DNA of 64,000 nucleotides from Cohnella silvisoli (GCF_021190915.1 NZ_JAIOAP010000001.1:186001-250000), one strand, 5' to 3'; shown: positions 52,009 to 61,666, counted from the stretch's first letter. Notes: generated by a model from the sequence alone, not told the origin. A program made the numbers and translations.

Positions 52009-52055
52009 AACGAGATCGGCAGGGATCGACATCCCTACTGGTCTCGTTATTTTTC
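52009..52055 (+). terminator. Rho-independent terminator
   Basis: AACGAGATCGGCAGGGAT pairs with ATCCCTACTGGTCTCGTT (three wobble pairs) around a four-base loop, followed by ATTTTTC. Confidence 0.88.
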
Positions 52056-52101
52056 TTCTGCCAATTCATCCGTTTTTATAGTACAATTTTCCTATTAATC
52101 A

Positions 52102-55100
52102 ATGCGATTGGGAGATGTCTTTCGACTTATGCTAAAAATCGGCGGGATAGCGTTAAAGTTGCCTTGGGGGCGGACAAGCGACGGGCAGCAAGAGAATGCC
52201 CGAGTAATCGGATTGTTCCTCTACTTATTTTGCGTAGTTTCGGCTTCGACGGTAGGGAGGACGGCAGCGGATACGCTATTCTTGTCGCGCTTCGATGCCT
52301 CGCAGCTCTCATTGATGTATCTTCCTCAAGCAGGTTCGCTTATCCTCGTAGGGTTCCTTTTTCAACGTTACGGCAGTCGAATTCGATTGGATCGTCTTCT
52401 CTTCTTCCTTATTCCCTTCGTATCTTTGCTCGTGGTGCTGTCTCGAATCGGTGTCGGACTTGATCTGCTGTGGGTTTATCCCGTTATATACGTAGGCTAC
52501 GATGTGTTCAATTTCTTGATGATCGTCTGCTTCTGGCAGTTTGCCTCTTCCGTGCTCGATCAGCGCAAAGCCAAGAAAACCATTCCTCTTGTCGGAAGCG
52601 GCGGTCTTGTCGGCGGCATTGTCAGCGGTTTCGGTTTAAAGCTTCTTTCGCCGCTCGTAGGTACCGACAATCTTATTTTTTTCTACGCCGGACTTCAGTT
52701 GATCGCTCTGCTAGCCGTGTTCATGGTCATTCGGATGAGTCCGAATGCCGCTGAGATTTTCGGTAACCCGCAGCCTGCAAACAAGACCGTAGACGGAAAG
52801 AGCGCAAAGCAATCGAGCGGCGGATTGTTCAAGAACGTCCCCCATTTGAAATACGTGGCCATCATGTCCGCGGCACTTGTCCTCTCGCTAACATTCATCG
52901 ATTATCAGTTCAAGGTCATCTTAAGGGGGACGCTGCAAAATGACGCTTTGGCCGGATTCATGGGCAGCTTCTACGGCTATTCGGGATTGTGCGCATTGCT
53001 CGTTCAACTGTTCGTGGCAGGTAAGCTGGTTAGCAAGTTCGGAGTGATGACTTCGATTTTGGTATTTCCGCTAGCGCTGTTCGCGGGCAGCCTCGGCGTT
53101 ATTTTCTTTCCGGTTCTAGCCATGGCCATTCTTGTAAAAGGCAGCGATAAAGTTCTCGGGGATACGATTTATTCCTCCGTTAACCAACTCATCATGTTTC
53201 CGATCTCGCCGAAATGGCGAAACCGCGCGAAGAGCTTCCTGGATGGAGTTGTTCGCAATGGAGCCAAGGGAGTCGCTGCCATTAGCTTGATCGTCCTGTC
53301 ACCGCTATTGAGCGCGCGGGAATTCAGTTTCATTATTGCAGGGCTTCTGGGTGTGGGGATTTTTGCGGCCATTCGGGTCAAAAGCGCGTATTTGCGCATG
53401 CTGCTGTCTTCTTTGGAGACGAACGGGAGCGATCTTCAGGAAGGTGAGCTTGACCTGATGGATCCGGCCAGTCGACAACTATTAATAGGCGCGCTGGAAA
53501 GCGGGGATCGGCAGCAAGCGCTGTATGCTCTTCGGATTTTGGTAGGATTGGGTCAGTTCGATCTGTCGCCTTATATTCCTTCATTGCTACGGCATTCTTC
53601 TTCGGAGGTTGGCGTAGAGGCTTTACTCTACGTAGAGCGGGCGCTCCCTATCGGAATGGATGAGGAACTGGCACGATTGCTCGCCGAGCCGGATTCCGAT
53701 CAACGAATCAAATCCCAAGCGCTGATCGCAATCGCCGCCTACGCCAAAGAAGAGTATCTCGAGATGATCTCCGAAAGGCTGAAAGCGGATGAAGTCGAGA
53801 TCAGGGCCGGCGCGATTGCCGGATTGATTAAATATTACGGGATAGAAGGCATGTTCCGCGCGGTCGGAACGCTTAAAGCTTTGATCGATAGCGTCAGCGA
53901 GGAAGAAAGGACGGCGATGGCAGCGCTCTTCGGCCGGATCGGCATCCGCGAGTTCTATAAGCCGCTCATTCCATTGCTGCAGGATCCATCGCCCGAAGTG
54001 CGGAAATGCGCCCTTCAGTCGGCATCGAAGCTAATCGTGCCCGAGTTGGTTCCTTCCATCGTTCCTCTTTTGCAGGAAAGCCGGACCCGTCCTGAAGCTA
54101 TCGAGGCATTGGCTGCCTATGAAGCCAAAGTCATTCTTCCGCTGCTTGAACCGTATTTAGACAGGGAAGCTTCCTCTTTGCATGTACCTAAGGTGTTTGA
54201 GCGAATGGGAACTCAGGGAGCGTTCTCTATTCTTTTTCGGAAATACGACTCTGTACGATACGATATGCGGGACAAGCTGCTTGAAGCGTTAGCGGGCATG
54301 CGGAGTCTGGAAATCCAGGTGGATTTCCAAGAAACTCAGCGATTGGTGCTGGGCGAATTGGAGAGCTACGGGCAATTTGGCGAACATAACGTCTGGAACC
54401 CCGATCATCCGGGGGAAACGGAAGTGCGGGATACGGTGGAACAGCTTCGATCGGCCATGATCCGCCGGGCGTTCCAACTGCTAGGATTAAATTACGACCC
54501 GAAGACGATAGACGCGGTATATATCGGCTGGTCCGAGGGCGACGTCAGGCGACAGGCCAATGCCGCGGAAGTCATGGATCAGATGCTGCATGGCGAGCTT
54601 CGGATGGAGCTTACAAAGTGGATGCTTGCGCCGAAGGAGGCGGCTTCTGTATCGGCTTCTCCGTCTGCGTCGGATAAAAGCGGTTTATTGAAAAGAGAAC
54701 ATTTGAAATGGCTTTATGAGCACGGAGATGAGGGACTTCGCGAGGTCATTCGTTATGCCGAGGTCATTGAACGGGGAGATACCGTTTCAGACGAATCCGA
54801 AGTGCCCGGGGGTGGCGTTCAATCCACGGGAGTGTCTGATGATAATGCCCTTCTGGAGAGGATGTGGACCATGCGCGCGCTTAGAAATGCCTCTTTGTTC
54901 GAAGGTTTTACGAGCAAGGATTTATTGCCTGTCGTTCGTTATTTGAAAGTTGTCGAGGTCCCTGCAGGCGGCGTGGTATTTCGGGAAAAAGACCCCGGCG
55001 ATTCGCTATATGTGGTCAGGGAAGGGCGGGCAGGCGTATATCGCGAAGGCGTTCGGGTGGATGAACGGGATGCGGGAGACAGTTTCGGGCAGACCGCTGT

Positions 55101-55779
55101 GCTGACTAGAAGACTGCGTACGGCAACGATTCGCGCGGAAACCGATCTGCGGCTGCTGCGCTTGGATTCTTCCGATTTCTACGAAGCGATGTTCGACCGG
55201 ACTGAATTGGCGTTGGAGATGATGAAGAGATTATCTCGCAAGCTGCGCTCGGCAATGGTGAATCAGGCGCAACCGAAGTCGGAGGGTAGCGAAGCAGAGC
55301 CTTCCGTAGACAATGCCGCTCAAGTCGCGGCAGCTTTGGAAATATCGGTCATCTCCAACGAGCCGCTTAATCAAGCGATTCTGCGTAGGGTGCTGGTCCT
55401 CCAGAAGATCGAACTATTCAGACACTTGTCCCAGGACGATTTCATCCGGTTAGCGCATCGCGTGGAAGAGGTAGCCTATGAACCGGGCGAAGCCATATGC
55501 CGTATGGATGAGTACGGCGATTCGATGTTCGGCATTATCGAAGGGGGAATACGGGTCCATAGGGGAACCGAAACTCTCGCTAATCTCGGCGTTGGTCAAT
55601 GCTTTGGAGAGATGGCCATTATCGATAGCGGCCCTCGCTCGGCGGATTGCACGGCAACCGAACATACCGTTCTGTTGCGGCTTCACCGCCATCAGGTGTT
55701 TTCCTTCTGCTTCCAGCAGATCGACGTGCTGAAAAGCATGGTCAAGGTGCTGGCTGATCGGCTAAGGGAGATTGCGTAG
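52102..55779 (+). CDS. ADP/ATP-carrier-like membrane domain fused to HEAT repeats and two cyclic-nucleotide domains
   Basis: A 1225-residue fusion. Residues about 30-435 form ten or more membrane helices resembling the nucleotide-transporter family of ADP/ATP carriers or related MFS-like carriers (VSASTVGRTAADTLFLSRFD near 42-61; GGLVGGIVSGFGLKLL near 169-184). Residues about 450-800 are HEAT-like helical repeats (LADALIA-type pairs with DPSPEVRKCALQSASKLI). Two cyclic-nucleotide-binding domains follow, about 928-1055 (PAGGVVFREKDPGDSLYVVR) and 1100-1220 (PGEAICRMDEYGDSMFGIIE, then GQCFGEMAIID). The second carries the phosphate-cassette GEMAIIDSGPRSA; the first is weaker there. No ribosome binding site precedes ATG 52102; ATG 52129 is an alternative. 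Probably a regulated transporter or sensor. Confidence 0.8.
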   Translation: MRLGDVFRLMLKIGGIALKLPWGRTSDGQQENARVIGLFLYLFCVVSASTVGRTAADTLFLSRFDASQLSLMYLPQAGSLILVGFLFQRYGSRIRLDRLLFFLIPFVSLLVVLSRIGVGLDLLWVYPVIYVGYDVFNFLMIVCFWQFASSVLDQRKAKKTIPLVGSGGLVGGIVSGFGLKLLSPLVGTDNLIFFYAGLQLIALLAVFMVIRMSPNAAEIFGNPQPANKTVDGKSAKQSSGGLFKNVPHLKYVAIMSAALVLSLTFIDYQFKVILRGTLQNDALAGFMGSFYGYSGLCALLVQLFVAGKLVSKFGVMTSILVFPLALFAGSLGVIFFPVLAMAILVKGSDKVLGDTIYSSVNQLIMFPISPKWRNRAKSFLDGVVRNGAKGVAAISLIVLSPLLSAREFSFIIAGLLGVGIFAAIRVKSAYLRMLLSSLETNGSDLQEGELDLMDPASRQLLIGALESGDRQQALYALRILVGLGQFDLSPYIPSLLRHSSSEVGVEALLYVERALPIGMDEELARLLAEPDSDQRIKSQALIAIAAYAKEEYLEMISERLKADEVEIRAGAIAGLIKYYGIEGMFRAVGTLKALIDSVSEEERTAMAALFGRIGIREFYKPLIPLLQDPSPEVRKCALQSASKLIVPELVPSIVPLLQESRTRPEAIEALAAYEAKVILPLLEPYLDREASSLHVPKVFERMGTQGAFSILFRKYDSVRYDMRDKLLEALAGMRSLEIQVDFQETQRLVLGELESYGQFGEHNVWNPDHPGETEVRDTVEQLRSAMIRRAFQLLGLNYDPKTIDAVYIGWSEGDVRRQANAAEVMDQMLHGELRMELTKWMLAPKEAASVSASPSASDKSGLLKREHLKWLYEHGDEGLREVIRYAEVIERGDTVSDESEVPGGGVQSTGVSDDNALLERMWTMRALRNASLFEGFTSKDLLPVVRYLKVVEVPAGGVVFREKDPGDSLYVVREGRAGVYREGVRVDERDAGDSFGQTAVLTRRLRTATIRAETDLRLLRLDSSDFYEAMFDRTELALEMMKRLSRKLRSAMVNQAQPKSEGSEAEPSVDNAAQVAAALEISVISNEPLNQAILRRVLVLQKIELFRHLSQDDFIRLAHRVEEVAYEPGEAICRMDEYGDSMFGIIEGGIRVHRGTETLANLGVGQCFGEMAIIDSGPRSADCTATEHTVLLRLHRHQVFSFCFQQIDVLKSMVKVLADRLREIA

Positions 55780-55827
55780 GGACGGAGGGCTTTTGACGGT
55801 ATCCCCGTGAGCAGGAAATTGTGAACC

Positions 55828-55864
55828 GTACCACAATAGTGGTACAGCGACGAGTAGTACTACC
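55828..55864. promoter_or_regulatory. GTAC-centred operators of the toxin-antitoxin unit
   Basis: GTACCAC-AATA-GTGGTAC is a perfect inverted repeat at 55828-55845, and GTAGTACTAC a perfect palindrome at 55855-55864. Both lie just before the antitoxin gene. YefM-type antitoxins bind palindromes built on TGTACA, so these are good candidates for its autorepressor sites. Confidence 0.65.
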
Positions 55865-55920
55865 TATTAGGGTAATGATTTAACATAGTCAGAAAAATGT
55901 CAGGTGAAAGGATGCGAAGA

Positions 55921-56193
55921 ATGAATATCAAGCCGGCTACTACGATTCTTCAAGATTATAATGGCTTCTCAAAATACTGTCACGAGCTCGATGAGCCAGT
56001 GGTTCTAACACGTAACGGGGAAGCCGATCTAGTTGTTATGAGTCATGAGGCGTTTCGGCGGATGGAAGCTCGCATTAAATTACAATCCAAGCTCTTGATT
56101 GCAGAAAAGCAGGTTGCTGAAGGAGCGCAGTTACTTGACCATAATCAAGTAATCGCAGCTATGAGGAGGAAGATCAATGCAGCCAAAGAATAA
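55921..56193 (+). CDS. Phd/YefM-family antitoxin
   Basis: A 90-residue antitoxin. The DNA-binding domain (PATTILQDYNGFSKYCHELD, then EPVVLTRNGEADLVVMSHEA) covers about residues 5-50, and the C-terminal helix (RRMEARIKLQSKLLIAEKQV) would wrap the toxin. AAAGGATG at 55906-55913 lies 7 bases before ATG 55921; an ATG at 55897 in the same frame lacks a site. The toxin gene begins 17 bases before its stop, but that gene is broken, so this antitoxin may now act as a free regulator, possibly also of the same operator elsewhere. Confidence 0.85.
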   Translation: MNIKPATTILQDYNGFSKYCHELDEPVVLTRNGEADLVVMSHEAFRRMEARIKLQSKLLIAEKQVAEGAQLLDHNQVIAAMRRKINAAKE

Positions 56194-56304
56194 GATCAAA
56201 TATTCTCCAGCGGCAGTTGATGATAGGGATGAGATATATCTCAGGAAAATAGTTCTGCCGCAGTAAATCTGCTGGTAAAGTTAGATCAGCACATCGAAAC
56301 TTGA
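56177..56304 (+). pseudogene. Frameshifted, truncated RelE/ParE-type toxin
   Basis: ATG 56177, with GAGGAGGA 6 bases upstream, opens a frame with the usual start of a RelE/ParE toxin (QPKNKIKYSPAAVDDRDEIY). The frame ends at a TAA at 56264-56266. The expected continuation (NSSAAVNLLVKLDQHIET) is in the next frame from about 56248 to a TGA at 56302-56304. Normal toxins have about 90-100 residues, so at least half is missing and a frameshift or small deletion sits near 56247. The YesN-type gene of the next locus ends four bases further on. Confidence 0.75.
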
Positions 56305-56307
56305 CAA

Positions 56308-57816
56308 TCAATTGTCGGCTTCATTCGCCGGGATGGCCAGAATCCGATTTCTGTAGTCGCTCGGATGATAACCAGTGATCTCCTTGAAAACCTTGCTGAA
56401 ATACTTCCAATCGCTGTAGCCCACCTGGGCTGAAATATCATAAATTTTAGCTTTGGGATCCGCTAATCGTTTTTTGGCCTCGTCTACGCGAACGTTCGTA
56501 AGATATTCCAGAAACGTCATATTCGTTTGCGCCCGGAACAGGCGGCTGAGATGGCTTGGGCTAACATAGACGGCAGCCGCAACCTCGCTTATATTGAGAG
56601 ATTCCGAGAAACGGGAATGAATGATGTTTTTCGCAAGCCCTACAATGCCGTATTCGGAATGGCCGGGGAGGACGCATTCAAGCCAGCCATTCATTTCGTG
56701 CATGAACAATTGAAGAAATTGATCTTTCGTTCGCGACCATAACATCATTTCGGTTAGTTTCGAAATACGATTGAACAGCGGAAGGCTTACCGTTGGATAA
56801 CAATGGGCTAACTGCGCATATAGAAATTGCAGCATTTCTTCAACCGAGTGAATCTGTGAAGCAGCTTCGCAGTCGAAAATATTCAATAATCCATTTTTAA
56901 GCTCGGACAAGATGTTTCCCGCATCTCCTACTTCAATAGCGGATTGAAGTTGAGTTTTGGAATATTTCGGCGTTAAAGGGGCGGAGATGGATGTGAAACG
57001 GTAGGTGCCGCTGTTCTGATGAATGCGATACAGCAGCGCGCTGCAGGCCTCTTTCTCTAATAAACGAAACGGTCCCGTGCTGCTGGCCGTAGACATGCCG
57101 AAACTGATCTCCAGCCTGATGTTGTCGGACCAGAACTCGCGAACGGCAGCTTCCAATTCATTCAGCTCCAGGATAGCCGCATCTGCGGACTCGACCCCAA
57201 TACCGATCAGCATATTAAAGCTGTCAACGGTAGAACTTCCCGAAATAAAATAAATATCCGTCAGGGATTCCGCTGCTTCATAGATCACTTTTCTGTACAA
57301 CCAAAGAATCATCTCATCGCCACCGAGCTGCGACCGCCTTTCCATCCCTCCTTCGTCAATATCGCATGCCATGATCATCTTGACCGGATGCGAAAGCGCA
57401 TCGAACTGCTCCCCGCTAATAAATCGATTGCGTTTACGGTCATTGGTAATCCGATGGCTGATTCTTTCGAACATATTCAAGAGATCTTTCTCTTTCACAG
57501 GTTTAAACAAGTAATCTTCCGCTTTTAGCCGGATGGCTTGCTGCAAGTAAGAAGAATCGTTATAGCCGGTTAGCAGCACGACCGGAATATCGGGATGGCG
57601 ATACCGAATCGTCCCCGTTAAAGATAACCCGTCTATCCCGGGCATGTGAATGTCGGTAATGACAAGACCGATGGGACATGAAGAAAGGATATTTAACGCT
57701 TCGGAACCGCTAAGCGCACTATAGATTTCTCCAATATCGACTTCCGGCAATTCTGCGATCAGCGCGGCTAAGCCCGTCAGTATCGTATCCTCATCATCGA
57801 CAATGAGTACATTCAT
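56308..57816 (-). CDS. YesN-type response regulator with AraC output domain
   Basis: A 502-residue regulator. The receiver domain (1-120) has acidic residues in VDDED (7-11), phospho-acceptor Asp55 in VITDIHMPG and the lysine in YLFKPV near 102-107. A middle part of about 250 residues is helical with no family assigned. The C-terminal AraC HTH pair covers about 395-495 (LNISEVAAAVYVSPSHLSRL, then KIYDISAQVGYSDWKYFSKV). The start overlaps the kinase stop by four bases (ATGA). Such regulators switch on the divergent sugar importer operon in response to a sugar sensed outside by the kinase. Confidence 0.92.
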   Translation of the reverse strand: MNVLIVDDEDTILTGLAALIAELPEVDIGEIYSALSGSEALNILSSCPIGLVITDIHMPGIDGLSLTGTIRYRHPDIPVVLLTGYNDSSYLQQAIRLKAEDYLFKPVKEKDLLNMFERISHRITNDRKRNRFISGEQFDALSHPVKMIMACDIDEGGMERRSQLGGDEMILWLYRKVIYEAAESLTDIYFISGSSTVDSFNMLIGIGVESADAAILELNELEAAVREFWSDNIRLEISFGMSTASSTGPFRLLEKEACSALLYRIHQNSGTYRFTSISAPLTPKYSKTQLQSAIEVGDAGNILSELKNGLLNIFDCEAASQIHSVEEMLQFLYAQLAHCYPTVSLPLFNRISKLTEMMLWSRTKDQFLQLFMHEMNGWLECVLPGHSEYGIVGLAKNIIHSRFSESLNISEVAAAVYVSPSHLSRLFRAQTNMTFLEYLTNVRVDEAKKRLADPKAKIYDISAQVGYSDWKYFSKVFKEITGYHPSDYRNRILAIPANEADN

Positions 57817-59639
57817 CGAACATGCCCCTCTCGATAGTCAAGGTTAAGCGGGAATTTCAAAGTGACGATCGTTCCATTATGCAATTCGCTTCGAATGTAC
57901 ATTTCCGCCTCTTCCTTGTAGATCAGCCGAAGTCTGCGATAGACGTTAAGCAAGCCAACGCTGCCCTGTTTTCCCGTGCCAAGCTCCAAAGCGCTCCAAA
58001 TCTCATTCAATCGTTTGGGTGGAATGCCCTTGCCTTCGTCAATGATGGAGATGACCAGTTGACCCTCTTTCTCCTTGATGCGAATCGTGATGACGATCGT
58101 TCCGAATTGGTTGCTGCCGTGAATAATGGCATTCTCGACGAGAGGCTGAAATAATAGCCCCGGCAAATACGCCCGAAGCACCTCTTCATCAATATCGTAT
58201 TCAATTTGCAATTGCTCGCCGAAACGAAGCTTTTGCATGTGCAAGTAGTTTTTCATGAATGCCATTTCCACATCGAGTGAAACCATCTCCTGCTGCCGTA
58301 CGGTGTGATAACGGAACAAATCGGCTAAAGCGATAAGTCCCTCCTCCGCGGCCTGCGTTCGGCCGTTCTTGATAAGATAGCGCAGAGTTTCCAAGGAATT
58401 GTTGAGAAAATGAGGGTTAATTTGGCTTTGAAGGGACCTGATTTCCGCTTCTTGCTCCAGAATTTTCGATTGATAGACTTCATTGATCAGAACGTGGATT
58501 CGCCCCGCCATTTTGCTGATCGCTCCCCATACTCGCCCGACTTCATCGGTACGAATCGGAGGAATCGGCATCTGAAAGTCGTTTTTCTCAAGATCCCGCA
58601 AGCCTAAGACGAGAAGTCTGAGCCTTCTTGTCATGCTGTAAGCCAGAAGAATCGCGGCAATAATCGCCACGCTTGTCCCCGCGACAATGCCGGCGATTGT
58701 CCACCATTTTACCGTGTTGATCCCTTTGGCAAGGTATTCGGCCGGAATGACGGCGATAACCTTCCAGCCCGTCTGATCGGATTTGATATGGCTTACGAGA
58801 TGCTGAACGCCGTCGATGGATACGAATTGAGAGAGCTGGGGCAGCGATAACCCATTTTCGTCCAAGCCGAACTCCGCATTCCATTCCTCTCCCACGTTTC
58901 GTTTGCCTTTGGAGTACATAATTCGATTATGATGATCCAGAACGAAGATTCGGGTATCCGGACCGAAGTTCACGTCGAGGAGCATCGTATTTATGATTTG
59001 CAAGGAGCCGTCGACTTCGAGAAAGCCAAGCACATCTTGACTGCCTTGACTTCGGATGGGCTGAATGATTTTGAATACGAAAGGGGAATCCAGCGTATCC
59101 CGCAACTCTTCGGTACCGAAAATAACGGGACCCGGGTTTTGCTCGTCGATCTCCGAATACCAGGATTCTTTCTTGTAATTGCGATTTTCCAACCAGACTC
59201 CGCCCTCCCCCATATTATGGTAGAAGGCACCGGAATTTCGCGTGTAGAGCGTTATTCCCCGTACGTATTGCCTCTGCTCAATATTCAATTGGCGAATGGC
59301 ATCGTTCAGTAAAATCGACGTGCTCAGCGTTTGCCGATCGCCCATAGTCTCGGCTTGTTTTATCGCATGGCGGATAGACGCGATGTTCGGCTTGGACATG
59401 GCCGTCTTTGTAACGTACAGCAATTGGCCCTGGTAGGTGTCCAAATGACGGCTTGTTTGGCTGAGAAGCTGCGGAATAAATTCTCTTATTTGGCTTTCCA
59501 TTGATCGGCTGTAATAATAATAAGAAACGATTCCTATGATGGAGATGGTCCCGGAAATTAAGAGAGAGTAGACGACGATCAATTTTATCGCAATGGGCCA
59601 GTTGTCGATGGTCCATTGTTTTTTTTGATTTTTCAACAA
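57813..59639 (-). CDS. YesM-type membrane sensor histidine kinase
   Basis: A kinase of 608 residues. One membrane helix (about 18-40), an extracytoplasmic Cache-like sensor (about 45-300, with YHNMGEGGVWLENRNYKKES near 133-152), a second helix (about 300-325), HAMP (about 328-380), then the His_kinase domain with phospho-acceptor His410 in INPHFLNNSLETLRYLI and an HATPase with VENAIIHGSNQFG, IIDEGKGIP and GTGKQGSVGLLNVYRRL. The start is TTG (two in a row at 59639 and 59636, minus strand) behind GGGAGGGGAG. It probably senses an oligosaccharide and phosphorylates the YesN-type partner encoded next. Confidence 0.92.
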   Translation of the reverse strand: MLKNQKKQWTIDNWPIAIKLIVVYSLLISGTISIIGIVSYYYYSRSMESQIREFIPQLLSQTSRHLDTYQGQLLYVTKTAMSKPNIASIRHAIKQAETMGDRQTLSTSILLNDAIRQLNIEQRQYVRGITLYTRNSGAFYHNMGEGGVWLENRNYKKESWYSEIDEQNPGPVIFGTEELRDTLDSPFVFKIIQPIRSQGSQDVLGFLEVDGSLQIINTMLLDVNFGPDTRIFVLDHHNRIMYSKGKRNVGEEWNAEFGLDENGLSLPQLSQFVSIDGVQHLVSHIKSDQTGWKVIAVIPAEYLAKGINTVKWWTIAGIVAGTSVAIIAAILLAYSMTRRLRLLVLGLRDLEKNDFQMPIPPIRTDEVGRVWGAISKMAGRIHVLINEVYQSKILEQEAEIRSLQSQINPHFLNNSLETLRYLIKNGRTQAAEEGLIALADLFRYHTVRQQEMVSLDVEMAFMKNYLHMQKLRFGEQLQIEYDIDEEVLRAYLPGLLFQPLVENAIIHGSNQFGTIVITIRIKEKEGQLVISIIDEGKGIPPKRLNEIWSALELGTGKQGSVGLLNVYRRLRLIYKEEAEMYIRSELHNGTIVTLKFPLNLDYREGHVR

Positions 59640-59839
59640 CTCCCCTCCCTGGAACTTGAGCCGAAAACGGTTCGATTTTGATCTGATTTAAGTTAATCAC
59701 GACTTTACGGAATGCGCAATTTGATTATCGCGACATGATCGGTTTGTCACCCCATGCGCAAGGAATGACGTATTTCATTTCCGTTATGCATTTCTTAAGA
59801 TTAAGGCGTAGAGAGTCGCTGAATGAAGGAGAGGATCGT

Positions 59840-60739
59840 GTGCTTTGGGCTAAAATATGGAAACATCGGCTGCTCTATCTCTTATTTATACCGGTCATTG
59901 TTTACTTTTTTGCGTTCCGTTATTATCCGATGTTTCTTCAGGTGTTGCTGGCATTCAAACAATATAATCTTACGGGCGGAATTTGGGGAAGCGAATGGGT
60001 TGGCTGGGATAATTTCAATCAACTCCTCCATCACAAGGACTTTCAAAGGGTTTTTCAAAATACGGTGGAAATCAGTCTTCTGCGCATCGTGTTCGGATTT
60101 TTCCCGCCTATCATTCTAGCCATTCTATTGTTTGATCTTGCGTCTTCCCGCTTCCGTAAAATAAGTCAAACCGTCCTTTACATTCCTCACTTCTTTTCAT
60201 GGGTTATCGTCTACGCGATTGCCTATGCGATGTTTGCGAATACGGGGTTTCTGAACCAGATTCTGCAATGGACAACGGGGCATACGTTCTCTTTCCTAAC
60301 GTCGGAGGAATGGTTTCGGACGATTCTGATCGGCACCGGGGTATGGAAGGAGTTGGGCTGGGGGACCATTATTTATTTGGCGGGATTAACCGCGCTGGAC
60401 CCGTCGCTTTATGAAGCGGCCAAAATCGACGGGGCTGGTCCGATCAAACGAATTATTTACGTCACACTCCCGGGCATCGCCTCGATTATTGTTTTTCTGT
60501 TTACGATTCAGATTGGATCGATTTTATATGCGGGGGGAGAACAGGTGCTGCTCTTCTACAATCCCGCCACTTACTCCGTAGGCGATATTATCGATACATG
60601 GGTGTACCGTCAAGGGATTGCGCAACTCCAATATAGCATGGCAACGTCAATGTCCCTTTTTCAATCTTTATTCGGCCTGTTGCTCGTCATTCTTGCGAAC
60701 AAAGCGGCCAGAAAATATGCCGGCACGGGAATCTGGTAG
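59840..60739 (+). CDS. Sugar ABC importer permease, LplB/YteP-like
   Basis: A permease of 299 residues. The N-terminal KHRLLYLLFIPVIVYFFAFR helix and the EAAKIDGAGPIKRIIYVTLP loop near 193-212 are family marks; six helices are predicted. The frame is open from 59735, but ATG 59735 has no ribosome binding site, while GTG 59840 has GGAGAGG 5 bases upstream and yields the normal length. It is the first gene of an operon that diverges from the YesN/YesM pair. Partners: the next permease and the LplA-type binding protein. Confidence 0.87.
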   Translation: MLWAKIWKHRLLYLLFIPVIVYFFAFRYYPMFLQVLLAFKQYNLTGGIWGSEWVGWDNFNQLLHHKDFQRVFQNTVEISLLRIVFGFFPPIILAILLFDLASSRFRKISQTVLYIPHFFSWVIVYAIAYAMFANTGFLNQILQWTTGHTFSFLTSEEWFRTILIGTGVWKELGWGTIIYLAGLTALDPSLYEAAKIDGAGPIKRIIYVTLPGIASIIVFLFTIQIGSILYAGGEQVLLFYNPATYSVGDIIDTWVYRQGIAQLQYSMATSMSLFQSLFGLLLVILANKAARKYAGTGIW

Positions 60740-60748
60740 GAAGGAACG

Positions 60749-61636
60749 ATGGTTATGAAGCTGCTCCGAGGCGAACGCGTGTATCAGATTATTTCTTACG
60801 TCTTTATCGGGCTTCTATCTCTTGCTTCGGTGTATCCGATCTTTTACGTGCTTTCCATGTCCTTGGTAAGCGAGCAGGAGTGGATTCAGCGTAACGGATT
60901 TATATTTATTCCCTTTCGTCCTACTCTACTTGCATACGAGAGGTTGTTTAGCGGGAGTGTATTCACGAACGCTTTGAAAGTAAGCGTCATGAAGACGGTT
61001 GCAGGAACGGCATTCACGCTGACCATGACATTAGTTGCAGCTTATGTCGTATCTCGCAAACAACTGGTCGGCAGAAAATTATTTTTGTTTCTTATCCTCG
61101 TTACCATCCTGTTCAGCAGCGGTTTGATTCCGACTTATTTGGTCGTGAAAGATCTTCACCTGCTCGACACTTTCTGGTCTCTTGTTATTCCGGGGCTCGT
61201 AGACAGTTGGAGCCTGCTGGTGCTTAAGCAATTTTTCGAAGGGATTCCGAAAGAGATCGAGGAATCGGCCGAAGTCGACGGGGTGAACGATTGGACGATG
61301 ATGTCCCGCATTATTGTGCCGATGAGCAAACCGGCGCTCGCGGCCATCGGACTATTCATCGCCGTGTCGCATTGGAATAGCTGGTTTGATGCATTTATCT
61401 ATATCAATAATCCGGATTGGATGCCCTTGCAATTGATTATGCGAAATATGTTCGCCAATGCGAACATCGGCTCCAATTTCAATCCAACCCTTGTATTAAA
61501 TCCGGCGCAACGCGTGTCTACGGAATCTTTGAAGATGGCGGTTGCGGTGATCGGTACAGTGCCGATTTTGCTGGTTTATCCGTTCCTGCAGAAACATTTT
61601 ACCAAAGGAATGTATCTGGGCGCGGTGAAAGGATAA
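60749..61636 (+). CDS. Sugar ABC importer permease, YtcP-like
   Basis: A permease of 295 residues with six helices; the EAA loop reads EIEESAEVDGVNDWTMMSRI near 169-188, and QKHFTKGMYLGAVKG is the usual C-terminus of this class. AAGGAACG precedes ATG 60749; ATG 60755 is an equal alternative. It pairs with the LplB-like permease nine bases upstream. Confidence 0.9.
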   Translation: MVMKLLRGERVYQIISYVFIGLLSLASVYPIFYVLSMSLVSEQEWIQRNGFIFIPFRPTLLAYERLFSGSVFTNALKVSVMKTVAGTAFTLTMTLVAAYVVSRKQLVGRKLFLFLILVTILFSSGLIPTYLVVKDLHLLDTFWSLVIPGLVDSWSLLVLKQFFEGIPKEIEESAEVDGVNDWTMMSRIIVPMSKPALAAIGLFIAVSHWNSWFDAFIYINNPDWMPLQLIMRNMFANANIGSNFNPTLVLNPAQRVSTESLKMAVAVIGTVPILLVYPFLQKHFTKGMYLGAVKG

Positions 61637-61666
61637 ATTCAGAAACTTGAGATGGGGGAATCGCAA

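Noticed and set aside
56161-56266. The first 29 codons of the toxin as a complete small gene
   Set aside because: The continuation of the toxin sequence is visible in the next frame, so it is better read as a broken gene than as a new short protein.
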